From assembly GCF_901709675.1 (NCBI RefSeq), contig NC_051105.1, positions 7,433,104-7,497,103 of the forward strand: a DNA stretch of 64,000 nt. The letters run 5' to 3'. The first letter of the stretch is position 1. Every line of letters begins with the position of its first letter. The position numbers and the translations under genes were made by a program. The notes beneath the pieces are model-generated. The model saw nothing but the letters and a program-made list of their open reading frames with translations, did not search any database and was not told where the DNA came from. Origin of the DNA: Syngnathus acus. Its lineage: Eukaryota > Chordata > Actinopteri > Syngnathiformes > Syngnathidae. Shown piece after piece: positions 25,101-36,915 of the stretch.

Positions 25101-26132
25101 TTTTTCTGTCCTGTTCTGTTTTGGTTAGCATGATAGTCTTGTTTCCCAGTATGTAGTCTACTTAAGTGGTTGGTGCCTTGCTGTTTTTATATTTTTTTAT
25201 TTTTTTTAAATATCAAGCTGCCACTTACGTTATTTATAGCATTCACTAGCCTGCTCTTAAGAAAACTGGATGAACACCATACAAGGAGTCCATTTGTGAG
25301 GTATAACGATCCATTATGCGGCCATTTCGCGTCATTGAAGTATTGATTCCAAGCTCATTTAAAGCTGAGCCCAAAATAGCAACATAAAGTATTTTGCAAG
25401 TCCTGTATCTGTCTGAGAGAAAACAAATGTGGCTCTTCAATAGAGTTAACACAAGTCGCATTGCTGCTGTTTGTTTGTCTTACATACACGGGGGGGGGGA
25501 AACAAGGAGTCTCCTCTGATGTCTACACAGACAACTCCAAAACACTGAGCAAACCTGAGGCTTTGAAAGGCAAAATTACACCTTTGTTTGGGACTTTCAT
25601 TAATAAGCCTGACAAAACCAATGATTCAACCCATATTAAAGGTGCGAGCAGAAATGGAAGGGCCACCCTTTTCATCTTGGTTCTGGTTGTCCTCTCTTTC
25701 TATTTCGTTGGCTTCCAACCACACATATATACATATACGAGTATATATACATATGCATACAGAGTCTGTGAGTCTGTATGCATGTGTATATACACACACA
25801 CACACATGCAGAGTATGCTACCTCTCTGATGGCAAAAGCATATTTTAGTCATAAAACCCGAAAGGTCAACTTGCTCAAGTTAGCAGGCAAATTGTTCATC
25901 AGTCATCCATCCCTGATGGAGTGTTGAACACAGCTGTATTTGTCGCTGCAGATGCAATGACCACACATGACCGCCAGCTTGACACACTCGCTACAGATCA
26001 CTTGGCAAAGCACTCATCCGTGATATAGTGCACCCCACCGAAAAAAAAATTCAACACTAAAGGAAACACTTGACAAGTAATTGAAGAGGAGTGTGTGTGA
26101 ATGTGTGTGCATGGAAGAAAGGTAGTTAATGT

Positions 26133-26159
26133 AAAAAAAAAAAAAAAAAAAAAAAAAAA
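26133..26159. repeat. Poly(A) tract, 27 bases
   Basis: Uninterrupted run of 27 A. It could be the 3' tail of a retroposed fragment, but I recognise no element immediately upstream (GTGTGTGTGAATGTGTGTGC only). Confidence 0.9.
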
Positions 26160-29100
26160 GACCAAAGAAAGAAAGCTAGTATTCCCATGGTGGGGCGTTC
26201 AGGTGTAAACTGAATGATAACTTCAATGGAAGGCACGCAAAGAAATTATATTTGCATCTACTTAATACCAACCCAGCCACCGGCTACAGCTGAGCTCATC
26301 TTCTTATCTTTTTTCTTTTTGTCTTTTTTGTTGCAAATGAAGCTCTCTGTACGGCAGACGCGTGAGAATGGAGATTAGATTTTAAAATCAATTCTTTGAA
26401 AGCACTTTTCACCAGTGGATTTACGGTGTGAAACTCCAAAGAATGTAGGATGAATTATTCAAATGGGCCATTTTGCAACATTTATTAATAATGCAGGCCG
26501 TATCTTTAATATCGGAATATCGGAAATTACCTTTGCAGTGAACATACTGTGCGTATGTGCAAAGTAGAAAAGTGCATTAAAAATGTTTTTTTTATTTTTA
26601 TTTTTTTAAATACAACTTGTCAAATCAATTTGTGACATGAGTTTTCTAGTTTACACCTATGTTTTTTGTATGTGGTCCAAAATGTCCTCCGCACAGATCA
26701 ATGCTTATCATGCTCAGGATAAATAATTCAGACTTTTCAAAGACTCCAGTGGACGCTGATGATATTTCATTTCCTCTTGTAAAACATATCGACTGCATGT
26801 CTGCGTCTCTCCACAGAGAAGAGTCTCCCAGCGGTTATGGCACAATTAAACGGCTCACCTAGCCGCTGGCTACCCGATCAAAGCAACATCCACTCACAGC
26901 AATACAATTGAGTGGGGAAAAGGCTTGTTGCTATAGCAACTTATGCCACTTCTGTGGCACGCGTAATACGCACGACGTGGGAACACATTAAGAACATCAA
27001 ACAATGTAAGGCTGAGCTTGTACGGCATGAGGGTAGCTGCGGGGTTTGTCGATCGAATCCCGTCTAATTAAAGATGTTTCAGAGATGTTTAATCACAATT
27101 AAATAGCTTGCGCTGATGTGAGTTTGTTTTGCATGATTGTGATCAAAGATTTTGGACAAATGTGTTGGGGACATTTTTTTGCCCATTCATCTTATATTTC
27201 TGACATCACTGATGTAGTAGGCTAACTTCTTTTCATTTTTTTTTATGCCTGTCAAAAAAGATGCTACATCTCGTATGCATATTTGGATTCAGTGCTTATG
27301 GCATAAGAGCGTCCTTGGGAGTCGGACATCTCCTGTATAATTAAGTTGTGCGGATTAAAAGGGGGAAGTGGTTGTAATCAGCAGCAGAATAGATTGATAA
27401 GCGTTAAGTCACAGTTTTTGATCAGAAGGTCTCGGAATGCTTTGGTTTCTGCGGAATGAGGTCAACTGCTTTGGGTTTGCAGTCAAGTCCATTAAATCAG
27501 CGAAGATGACAGGCGAGCTGCTGCGTCTAAATGGTTGGGCAAAATGAAAAAAAAAAAAATGTCCTTCATTTTTGCAGTGTTGTCGATTTGAAGGGTTCTC
27601 AAAATTGCAGAACATGCTTATTTGAGACAACATATAGCATTCTAAGTGCTTTTTTTTTTCTAGAGGTAACATTGCTGGGTTCCTTAAAATAGGCTTCGTG
27701 TTCCTGTGCTGAATGAAATGCTTCCTCAGCGGGATTGGATTACCTCCACCAAGCATTGTGTTTAGCATGTTTATGCAAACAAAATCAAAAATTACACCGC
27801 TGATTTGAGTGAGTTTGCACAGTCATTGGTTTGGAATAAAAATGTGGATAAGAAGAATGACAAGGCCATCAACTCTCCTGCCTCGGGATGCAAATTGTAC
27901 TCATGTCTGCTATTATTCTTACTATTATTATCATTATGAGAGACAATGTTTGGGTTATGTCATGTCTCAGACAGGTTTTCTGATTTCACTGTGGCTCCTC
28001 TTGTAAATGAAAGGCACAGATGTTGCAATGCTTTTCACGGGATGGGAATGTTCTCAAACAATGTGCAGCAGTGCACAATGTTTTGCAATGTCAAGTCAAT
28101 GTGAATGTACTGTAAAAAGCATCAATTATTTACAAACAGAACTTGGTACACTGGAAAGATTTTAAATTCCTGCAGCTCTTTCTTTCATCAAACAGCTTCC
28201 TCAGCAGCCCTCCTGACAACACAACACAGTCAAGGACACAAGTCACAAACAAACACAATGACCACAATCTTTCCCTACACTTGCCAGTGTGGCGATTGCG
28301 TGTTCGTGGTGACTTGGCACTGAACAGTTCCACAGCGAGTTTTTACGAGTGTTTGAGATAATGTCATGAATAATTACATAGCACATCACTTTACATTTGT
28401 CGACAGGGTTACCGAGGTCTTCTCGCAGACTAAAATATAAATTAGCATAAAGGAAAGGAGGAGTTAAAAGCAAACAATGTGGGCTGCTTTAATGTCTGCT
28501 TCGAGGTTAGCAGTGCATGACTCTCTTGAATGTATGACACCAAGTCCGAGCCAGTTTTGTTTTCTCTTAATTGCTACATTCACACTTGATAGAATTAACT
28601 ACCAGCATGGTCTAATAGGATCCAATACAACATCTGTATATAAATTTAAGCTTCACACAATTTGACAACATTTATTGTGGTAGCAGGTCATAGTGCTGTG
28701 TCAGCAAACAAAGAGGTGAGTACGGCTTTTGTTTTAGTATTACAGTGGTTAACATCGTTTTACACTTGTATGAAGGTGAAATGGTGATTTTAGTTATACA
28801 GTCAATAAACTACACTTGTGATATGTATTGCTCTCACGATATGATGAATGATGAGGAAAAGATGGCAAAGCCATGCTCATCACTAAGCAAACCTATGATC
28901 AAGTGCTTGTGAACACTTTTCACACAAGTCTGGCTGGAACGGCTTTAAAGCGCAGCAAAGCAAAATTGCAGGCAAATAAAAAAGTAAATCGGCCTCTAGG
29001 GAGATATTTATACTAAACAGAACCGGACACCGGTTATGAATTACAAACGGTGAGAAACACCGTACGTCAGCCGAGAGGAGTGGCCTATACCATAAGTACA

Positions 29101-30568
29101 TAAATAGAGTTAATGTAGAATAATATTTTTTGTTTGATTTCACTAGAAGATTCTAAATTGTCCATAGGATAAGTTCCAGCTCACGTATGATCACTTCACA
29201 CCAAAAATAAAGGACATGGAAATTTTGAATCAAGAAAAAAAAAGGTATAATATGAATAATTTATAACAAAGCGCTTTAATGATACTAACCATATCCCTCC
29301 ATTTTTGAAAACATCTAAAGGGAAAAAAAAAACATTGTCAACTCCATTAATACTAATATAATGTTAAATTAATCTTAGAATATATTTGTAATTTTACATT
29401 TATATATGAAATATAATATATTAAAAAGCACATTTCGCATGCTGTACTCTACCCAATAAAACATGTCGGCTAGTGTCAAAACATGCGAATGTTACTTTGC
29501 AACAACAGTGTCACTGAGCAAAGTGCGTATCTGCTGCAAAGAGTTGAAAACCTGAGGTGAAGCTTGTCACCCTGCCTCAGGCTCGGAAAGTTGTGTACGG
29601 TACCTCATAGACTCAAAGAGATGACCGGCACCAAATACTGAAAGGAAATAACATACTGTATCTGACTTACAATCAGCCAAGGTTACAATAAATGTAAAAT
29701 TCAATCAAGTTTTTTCGTCAAAAGATATGAAGGATTAAAATTGCTTGCTTTTATATACCGTTAGCCTGAAGAAAAGGTAACCATAATTTTAGAAGCACAC
29801 CTTAAGATAGTCAAATGAATACCTCTCAAAACTATCTTTGTAAATGCAGAATCTTTAAAACAGCTCGTATTAGAACTCATCCAATTCTGTAAATGTGTCT
29901 AATAAAGTGGCGGGCAAGGAAAAAGTCATGACCGAGCAGTGGAGCAACGGGTGACTAATGAACCCAAGTATAACTCATAATTAATTTCATACTGTACGTG
30001 ACTTCGGCGGGAGTAAACATTTACAGAGAAATTTCAGCATTTAAAACACATCCCGCGATAATTGCAAAGCCCTCGGAGCATATTGTCGGCGGGTGTATTT
30101 ATAGCAGGCTTGTAGAAAATGGAGGACAAAGAGACAAAACGAGGTAGTACGGTTTTAGACTAATTAGCACTGTGCGTGGCTCTCCCCGCGCGAGCTTACG
30201 TTCAAGATGACACCGAGATGTACTTTCTACAAACAAAAAAGGCGCAAAGTGTTCATAACTCCCGACTCGGGGTTTGTACGATCGTGTTTTGCCCATGAAT
30301 CACGCCGAGTACTCAGCATACTTGTCAGCCATATTGACATCTTGCTAGCGCAACCCGCCATGGCTGCCAAAATGGCTGATCAAAACCGGACTGTTTAAAA
30401 TGCTAAAGGGAAAGGTCTCGATGCAAGTCTTCCTTCCTTTAATCCTCACTCTATTATTTTAAAACGTTGCCTGTAGATAAATAACAACAGCGGAATAATG
30501 ACGCTAACACTTTGACCCCGAAACCGTTTATTTCTGTGTGTGAAAAAATAATAGATCCTGAGTCGAGC

Positions 30569-30860
30569 ATCTCAAAACAGATTGTCTTCAGCTGCTTAAG
30601 TTTGTCTATATTACGTCCAATAATCGTGTCGAAAGTAGTTCAAACAAGAGCTGAATGCAAAGACTTCCCCCATCAATTTGAGTTGATAGCAACAATTTGA
30701 CCTTGGAACTTTCTCATTAAATTTCCATTATTTCCTATGGGAAACGGTGATCCTAAATGAACCAGTATCTCAAAACAGATTGTCTTCAACCTCTTGCTTC
30801 CAGTTTATTCCCATTCAGAACTCGATTAAGAGCTGAATGCAAACACTTTCCATCAATTTA
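30569..30860. repeat. Diverged direct duplication, about 200 bp period
   Basis: A 22-base stretch starting ATCTCAAAACAGATTGTCTT is identical at 30569-30590 and 30767-30788. AAGAGCTGAATGCAAA follows in both units (30646-30661 and 30828-30843), then (C)ACTTTCC/CATCAATTT. The spacing differs by 16 bases between the two landmarks, so the units have accumulated indels. It is either a tandem duplication or two copies of a dispersed repeat. Confidence 0.8.
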
Positions 30861-31039
30861 AGTAGACCGCAGTTGGTTAACAATGTGTGCGTGTGTGTGT
30901 GAGGAATGTTAAAAGCTTCAGAACCAGACACAATTCCGAACGACGTCCGAGAGGTCAGCCGAGCCGAGACGACGTACGCCCAAACACTATCTAGGGATGG
31001 ACTGACTCCACAAAACGATTTGCGCATTTTGGCCGCTTC

Positions 31040-31400
31040 TGTTGCATTCGAGCTGTTGCGTCAGCGTTTTACGAGACGTTGGGATTTGTCTGTTCCCTAC
31101 AATGAAGTAAATGAAAGAATTAGAGCGAGACACAATGTAGTATCTCTCCCTCGGGATGAGGCGAGAGATGCCGACTGCACGCCGAGGCCACATATTCAGA
31201 TGCCGCTGGATTAGCCTCCAGCCGGAGAAAAAGCAGAAGAATTGAAATGCAAATAAGATGAGGATTACTGAGACAGCATTCACGGCGCCTCCGCTAACTG
31301 CCTGGAACGTCGTGTCAGAGCCTGATGATTATCCTCTATTTACCTACTTGTATTGATAGCTGCTTAATTAGGCAGAAAGGCCATCGAGTGATCAAGGAAA
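31040..31400. promoter_or_regulatory. Candidate conserved non-coding element
   Basis: GC-balanced, non-repetitive stretch with an octamer ATGCAAAT (31247-31254), a homeodomain core TTAATTAG (31364-31371) inside TGCTTAATTAGGCA, and several CpGs. A 102-codon open frame overlaps its left part but has no recognisable motif. Called from composition and motif content only. Confidence 0.25.
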
Positions 31401-32827
31401 TTGTAGAAATGGACTGTTTGCAAAATACAAAACCAAGGTCAGACACATCACTGAGCACAGGTAAAGGGGAGAGCGCAAGAGTTATATAATATTTAATAAA
31501 AGGCGCTAAATGAGAAAGGGAGTCGTATGAACTTCAAAAGGAATGCTCCTTGCTCACCCAGAGGTGTGAAATTGGCTGCCAGAGTTTGCCACATGAAAGG
31601 TCCAAATGTGAATTCACCCTAACAGTAACGTCTCAAGGCCATTGACTCTGCATTTCACTAATTAAAATGCACTTACTGTCTTTTGGGTGTAAAGTATTAG
31701 ATACTGCCTGACTAAAAGGGACTAAGCCGAAAGTCAAAGAACAACAGCATTGCAGTTTTGTGAAGACTAATATTGTTCTTTCCAAGATCTTTCCACTCTC
31801 TGTGAGGAGTGATCGTCTTAAATCATTCACTGCCATTGACGGCTCAAGATGTCAAATATCAATGTGATGGCAGTGAATGAGTTAATAGGCATTCAGTCAG
31901 TAGCCTTGGATTGAGATGAACATATGCACACGGCATAACAGCAAGCGTCTCTCATCTGACTCAGAGGAAAGTGGGGAAAAAATAAAAAGCTAACTCCTTC
32001 CTAACATATAAAACGTGAGCTACAATTAAATGCAAAATGTTACATTCAGTACCATAGGGACATGTGGTAAAAATAATAATGCATCTCAAATTTTAGGGGT
32101 GCTTGAAATTGGCTAGGAACACCTACTTTATGTTTGGCACCATTTTGAAGGATCTGGGATACACACAGCTCCGCGCTCACCAACACGGGACTTGGCAGCT
32201 GGTAACCCTCGAGGACCACATAAGTAGCCCATGAACCTGTTAAAAATAGAAAAGCTCGTTATTGTTCTTATGTTATTTCTCTGAAATGCTATTGAAGTGA
32301 ACATTTGAAATTTAAATGATTGGAGAGATTCATAATAGCAAGGTTGCATATTTACATTTTCTGACACGTCCTTGTGTGATTTACAGCTTAAACATAGCAA
32401 TGGGACCAATTAATCACTTCTACAGAAAATATAAATACTGAATCTTTTTCACTTTAATTATATGTCAAAACTGTAGGTGTATTCATTGAATGTATCACAC
32501 TTATGGTGGTTGCAGTTTGCAGGGTAGAAAAGTTCATCTCAAGACATCAGAATGAACATACTGCGTTGTCATACAAAAGTCATGACGCAGCTTTTGAACT
32601 GGAATTTATTGGATGACGCATTGTACTGGTACCTTGTTGGAGAGCGCCCACTAGTGGCATCATTCATAATAGCAGCAAGGGTTTAAAAGAAAACGTATTT
32701 TTCCTGCTCGTCTTTGATTTGTTGTTTTCTAAGTATTTGTTGTTAAATTTTCTCATTCAAAGGATTTTATTCGGACGGATGGACGGATCTGCACAAACTA
32801 GAATGAGGTTTGAAGTAAAATGTACAT

Positions 32828-32849
32828 TATATATATATATATATATATT
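32828..32849. repeat. (TA)n microsatellite
   Basis: About eleven tandem TA units between ACATTA and TTTTAAAA. Confidence 0.85.
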
Positions 32850-32934
32850 TTAAAAATGCTTAAATAAAAAAATATTGAAGCGTATAATCAGCCATTGTTA
32901 CAAAGCCCTGAAAAACTTAAAATTACATTAAAAT

Positions 32935-33053
32935 TGAAAACAATTTTGTGCAGATGCAACAAAGTCCAGATAAATAAATTGTGAATGAGAGGTTTTACTG
33001 TAACAAAATGAGTAAAAAGACTAGGGTGTGGATACTTTTGCAAGACACTGCAC
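32935..33053. mobile_element. Tc1-like transposon end (solo terminus)
   Basis: The stretch ends AGGGTGTGGATACTTTTGCA followed by AGACACTGCA, the characteristic terminus of a second fish Tc1 family (consensus GGGTGTGAATACTTTTGCAAG..CACTG). It is preceded by the usual TAACAAAATGAGTAAAAA leader. The other end and any transposase are missing. It lies only about 90 bases beyond the fastkd5 poly(A) signal. Confidence 0.55.
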
Positions 33054-33139
33054 AAATATATTCTGCATCATCATGATAGTGTGTGGACAAGGATAATGAC
33101 AAATGGATGTTTTTTTAAACAAATTTTGAGATGTCACAT

Positions 33140-33145
33140 TTTATT
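33140..33145 (-). terminator. fastkd5 poly(A) signal
   Basis: TTTATT on the plus strand reads AATAAA on the minus strand, about 125 bases past the fastkd5 stop codon. This would give a short 3' UTR. No better signal lies between it and the stop. Confidence 0.55.
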
Positions 33146-33267
33146 TTATCATACAGTATATGGATGACGTACACAAAAGTCTTTTAGGACATTTTCTGTG
33201 CTGAGCACATTCTCATGGCAAATTTGTAAAGCATCCTAATTAATTCAAGTCCAGGAGTTGTGTGAGG

Positions 33268-35691
33268 TCAAGTTTCCAGGCTGTTGTAGAGCTTGCAGTG
33301 AAGGTAGGCCATCTTCTCAGTTCTGCTTTTTCTCAACATGGAACTCCACTCGTTATAGCAAAGCTCTACAACCTTGTAACCCGCCAACTCCAGTTGCCTT
33401 CTCTTCATGGCGTAAAGTCCCAGTAGCTGCTGTGACTGTATGCAGTAGTGGTTCCGGCTGGACACCTGGATGGCGAGTTTCACGATGGCGCCGGGGTCTG
33501 CGGGGGCTGATCTTCGGCTGCTGGGAGCGGTGATCATTTCTGTGATGGCGCCCGTCAAGTTTAGCCCGGTGTCAAACAAAGTTTCTCTTTCATCGGGCTG
33601 CACAGCAGAAAGAGTTTGAACTTTGGGAGGGGCGATTGGTGGACCTGGGAGGTTCTTGGCATTTGTAAGTTGTGCTATGAGATTGTCAGTCACGCTCACG
33701 CCTAGATTCATTCTCCCCAAACCCTGCTTTGGAGGACATCTGGAAGAACTGTTCTGGATGACTGTTTGAGATTCCGGATTAACGGGAACGGGCTGACCAG
33801 AAGAGTCAAGGTGCACTTCAAGGTCGATGGATCGCATGTGGGGCAGGATCATTCTTTTCCACACAAACTTGTCTCCTCCCAGCAATTCTTGCAGTGCAGC
33901 CTCTGCCTCCTTCACCTCAAATTTCTGGCACACGTCCGATTGGACAAACTTCCACAACATTTCTTTCACCTCTTCTCTCAGTTGGAGGCTCAACCGAGGA
34001 CCGGTCCAGTGAGGCAACTCCAGAGCCACGGCTCCGTCCAAGGTGAACAAGTCTTTCTTCAGATCCAGCTGCGGTGACTTCAGCGCTAAGCTGACAAAAT
34101 CCGGGCTCAAGGCTAACTCGATCAGGTCCTCGGGGAACCGAGAGACGAAGGCTAGGCCGAGAAGACCGGTGAGCAGATGTTCTGGGTAGCGTAGAAATTC
34201 AGCCTTCTTCAATCTAAGCGCCTCGGTAAGACTTTGGTAAGAATTCGGGCTTTGAGCAGGGAGGAAGCCTAAGTTGCCTAAAGCCCACAACAGCTTGCAT
34301 GAGTCTTTACTCCGGCAGTGTGGCACCAGCGCCGGAATTCTCTCGCCGATGGCGACGAGGATGCCGTCGTTGCGGTAATGTAAAGCCGAGCAAGCCAGCG
34401 CCACGTGCATGAGCCCCTGAACACCCATCCCGTGAGATCGCCGTGGTACCTCGTGCGTCATGGCCTCCATCCAGGCACTGTGAAACAAGTAGCTGAAACG
34501 CAGGTATTTGAACACATTGACCACGGCAAAGTCACTCATATCCCCAACGAGGGAGTGCGCCTTATTGACGAGGCGATTCACCGCTACCTCTGAAAGGGTT
34601 GTTTGGGATTTGAAGAGGCCCAAGCAGACTGCGCCAACCTCCTCCGGCTGGAGCTGCTGGACGTGTCGCATGACTAACTGCTCGATGGGCTCAATCAGGA
34701 CTTTGGGGCACTGCCTCCCTTCTCCCATGATGTACAAAAGTTGGACCAGCTCTGGGAGCCTGACTTGTCCCAGATACAAATGGACAAAGCCATAAAGTTG
34801 CTTGAGGAATTGAGGTACCTTCCTGCCAAGGCAGCGCCACAAGTCGGCTGCAAAGAGCCACTGGTCTAAAGTCATCTGGTCGGCACGGCGTCTCAGCTCG
34901 GCTTCGTACAGCCCGAGTACCGTGTGACTATGAGGCATTTCCAGCCACACTAATGAGCTCAGTATGTTCAGCAGCTCAAGTAGAGAAAAGAGGCGAAGGT
35001 TCTCCACTGAGTAGCGAAGAAGTATGACGAAGCGTTGGTCGGTCTTCACCAGTGACACCTTGTCAGCGTCGGTGTGGCTGAGCTCCTCAAAGAAACGACA
35101 AATGTCGGACGGTTTCATGGTGCCTTTAAGGACAGACACTTTTCGGAGTACTTGCACCACCTGTTCCCATTCAATAGGAGGAGGTCTTTGGGTAAGATCA
35201 AGGGTTCTGGATGAATAGTCAGGCCGACACTTGAGAAAGGCACGAGCGTCAATGTGAACATCAGGTGACGTGGATATTCTTTGATGGTGCTGCACTGATA
35301 TTTTGGATTCGGAACCTCTGTTGAAGGCTAAGTCGAGCAAAGTGTTTTTGGAGCTGGAAAGATGTCGCGAGGAGTTTATGCTGTAGCGATTGCTCTGCTG
35401 CCAGAAGGAAGGAGCCAGAGTGGGGAGACATGGTTCTTCATCATCAATATCACCTTGACTGTTGGAGAGGGCAGATTTAGTTCCTACAGGGTGGTGATAT
35501 GAAGATGGGCTATAATGGACCCTGTAGTCATCAAGCGGAAGGGCATCCATGAGTTGGAACGCAGACGTTCTTTTGTCCTGCTCATCCGACTCAATGTCAA
35601 GTTTGCTAATAACGCGGTGAGCAAAACCCTTTTTCAAACCCGAAAGGGAGCGTAGCCTCGGTCTCAAGTGACACAGCACGCAGGCAGCCAT
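33268..35691 (-). CDS. fastkd5: FAST kinase domain-containing protein 5, mitochondrial
   Basis: Single-exon coding sequence of 807 aa, near the roughly 764 aa of human FASTKD5. The protein acts in mitochondrial RNA granules and is needed for processing non-canonical junctions in mitochondrial precursor RNA, including that of COX1. Seen: an Arg-rich, acid-free N-terminus (MAACVLCHLRPRLRSLSGLK) typical of a mitochondrial presequence; a poorly conserved Ser-rich segment; helical-repeat/FAST_1 region with LFKSQTTLSE, GVQGLMHVALACSALHYRND and PHCRSKDSCKLLWALGNLGF; FAST_2 region with RYPEHLLTGLLGLAFV and TLDGAVALE; RMILPHMRSIDLEV; and a C-terminal RAP domain (about 737-800) with MKRRQLELAGYKVVEL. 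These match FASTKD5 better than other FASTKs. The reading frame stays open eight codons further upstream to 35715, but that extension begins at TTG and crosses a splice acceptor. The first ATG of the exon, 35691, is the start. Confidence 0.95.
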   Translation of the reverse strand: MAACVLCHLRPRLRSLSGLKKGFAHRVISKLDIESDEQDKRTSAFQLMDALPLDDYRVHYSPSSYHHPVGTKSALSNSQGDIDDEEPCLPTLAPSFWQQSNRYSINSSRHLSSSKNTLLDLAFNRGSESKISVQHHQRISTSPDVHIDARAFLKCRPDYSSRTLDLTQRPPPIEWEQVVQVLRKVSVLKGTMKPSDICRFFEELSHTDADKVSLVKTDQRFVILLRYSVENLRLFSLLELLNILSSLVWLEMPHSHTVLGLYEAELRRRADQMTLDQWLFAADLWRCLGRKVPQFLKQLYGFVHLYLGQVRLPELVQLLYIMGEGRQCPKVLIEPIEQLVMRHVQQLQPEEVGAVCLGLFKSQTTLSEVAVNRLVNKAHSLVGDMSDFAVVNVFKYLRFSYLFHSAWMEAMTHEVPRRSHGMGVQGLMHVALACSALHYRNDGILVAIGERIPALVPHCRSKDSCKLLWALGNLGFLPAQSPNSYQSLTEALRLKKAEFLRYPEHLLTGLLGLAFVSRFPEDLIELALSPDFVSLALKSPQLDLKKDLFTLDGAVALELPHWTGPRLSLQLREEVKEMLWKFVQSDVCQKFEVKEAEAALQELLGGDKFVWKRMILPHMRSIDLEVHLDSSGQPVPVNPESQTVIQNSSSRCPPKQGLGRMNLGVSVTDNLIAQLTNAKNLPGPPIAPPKVQTLSAVQPDERETLFDTGLNLTGAITEMITAPSSRRSAPADPGAIVKLAIQVSSRNHYCIQSQQLLGLYAMKRRQLELAGYKVVELCYNEWSSMLRKSRTEKMAYLHCKLYNSLET

Positions 35692-35720
35692 GAATCTGTC
35701 GGCTGAAAAAGACAAATACG
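35689..35720 (-). promoter_or_regulatory. fastkd5 splice acceptor just upstream of ATG
   Basis: On the minus strand the sequence TATTTGTCTTTTTCAG ends at 35703 and is followed by CCGACAGATTC and the ATG. This is a good 3' splice site 11 bases before the start codon. It implies a 5' non-coding exon upstream. Confidence 0.7.
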
Positions 35721-36655
35721 AGACTGTTGACGGTTTTGTTTTGTTTTATATCACAATGTAATGTTATAGTGTAAATGTAGACTAAGAGGGGCTTTTACAG
35801 CTACACTGAAAATACCAAGTACAAATTATTAAATCATAAAAAAACTGTACAAGAATCAAAGTGAAACAGGTACTATTTCATTATATTATGAACTCCTTCT
35901 CAAAATTTCATGCAATATGAACTTCTTATTCCGTTAATATTTACAGTAAACGTTATCATCCGAACTAGGACACATTTTTAATGATGCACTTTTAATGGGC
36001 TCTGTTTAAATCATCCAAGTAAATGCAATTACATTTTCAAACTGATTCTGCATTTTGCTAAATCACATGTATCAACAGTTTGTGAAAGTCAAGGACTGGG
36101 GAAAAAAGTCCTTAAAATCTAATGTTTTATGTTAGTTATTTCTTATAAAGATGAAATACAAACTAGCTGCACTATACTTATTTATATGCATGACTTTATT
36201 ACATTACATGCCACCTTTTTAGTTTTACGTTGCACCATTGGACATAACCTTTCACTGACAATAGCAATAAAATCGCTTTCAGTAAATTGAATTCAAATGA
36301 GTCATTTCTGCGACAGATAGATGACCATACACCATTGAACACACTTTTAAGTAATTATTACTGAACATGCCTTGACACAACTATACCATAACACTGGAGA
36401 CCATGCAAACACGGAATGTTGCAATTGATTAAGGCCAATGTTGTTTACACTTTGTATTAACCTCCTTTTCATTTGTGTGTTCAGAAGAATTACGAACACA
36501 GAAGTGTTCACACTAAACTCACCATTACTTCCTCGACGTGAAAATGTAGATGTGATGGTATTGACGTAGCGATGACATGAAGTTGAGCATGGGGAAGGTG
36601 AACGTCCCATGCAGTCTCCTACTACGAAATTAACAGGAAATCCTGAAATACTTAT
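35721..36655. other. Probable 5' intron of fastkd5
   Basis: AT-rich sequence with no coding frame. A donor-like AAG|GTATAAGT on the minus strand (GT at 36657-36656) could mark the end of an upstream non-coding exon. A second candidate (CCGTAG|GTAACG) lies at 36893/36892. Transcript data are needed to choose. Confidence 0.35.
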
Positions 36656-36799
36656 ACCTTCATAATAAAAAACTTCAAGCCGTTCCAGGGAACATTGTGA
36701 GCTAAGACGAATAAGGGCAAGGGATATATTTCACTTTTATGCAAAATATGTCGTAATGAATTGCTACACAACAGTTTCTTGGTCGTTTATTGTGATTAA

Positions 36800-36915
36800 G
36801 TGTAATCACGTGAATGGATAGGTTCTTATTTTGAAATATTTCAAATGTCATGGATACTTCCGGTAAAGGCGGTCGTAACGTAGCAGCGTTACCTACGGTA
36901 ACTCGGTCGTGTCAA
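36800..36915 (-). promoter_or_regulatory. Candidate fastkd5 promoter
   Basis: A small CpG-containing island in AT-rich surroundings. It holds an ETS-type site CCGGAAGT on the minus strand (36863-36856), common in promoters of nuclear genes for mitochondrial proteins, and a canonical E-box CACGTG (36807-36812). Its position about 1.1 kb upstream of the fastkd5 start codon suits a promoter plus non-coding exon. The call rests on motifs and location. Confidence 0.35.

Larger units (their letters stand above)
21061..31020. other. Gene-poor intergenic region, no gene seen
   Basis: About 10 kb with no convincing exon. It contains an (AAT)n tract (22086-22109), a CA/TA-rich simple stretch (about 25735-25808), a 27-base A-run (26133-26159), and GC-balanced patches at about 24260-24780 and 26760-27060 that could be regulatory. 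A diverged roughly 200-bp direct duplication occupies 30569-30860. The short open frames (60-120 codons) carry no recognisable motif. Confidence 0.5.
31401..33139. other. Intergenic DNA downstream of fastkd5, no gene seen
   Basis: AT-rich sequence with a (TA)n run at about 32828-32849 and, at 33023-33052, a Tc1-type terminal sequence. No protein-coding evidence. Confidence 0.5.

Noticed and set aside
30906-31214. 102-codon open frame, Arg-rich
   Set aside because: No domain. It overlaps a better explanation as non-coding regulatory DNA, and its length is unremarkable for the local GC content.
33766-35218. Plus-strand open frames inside fastkd5
   Set aside because: Shadow frames of the fastkd5 coding exon.
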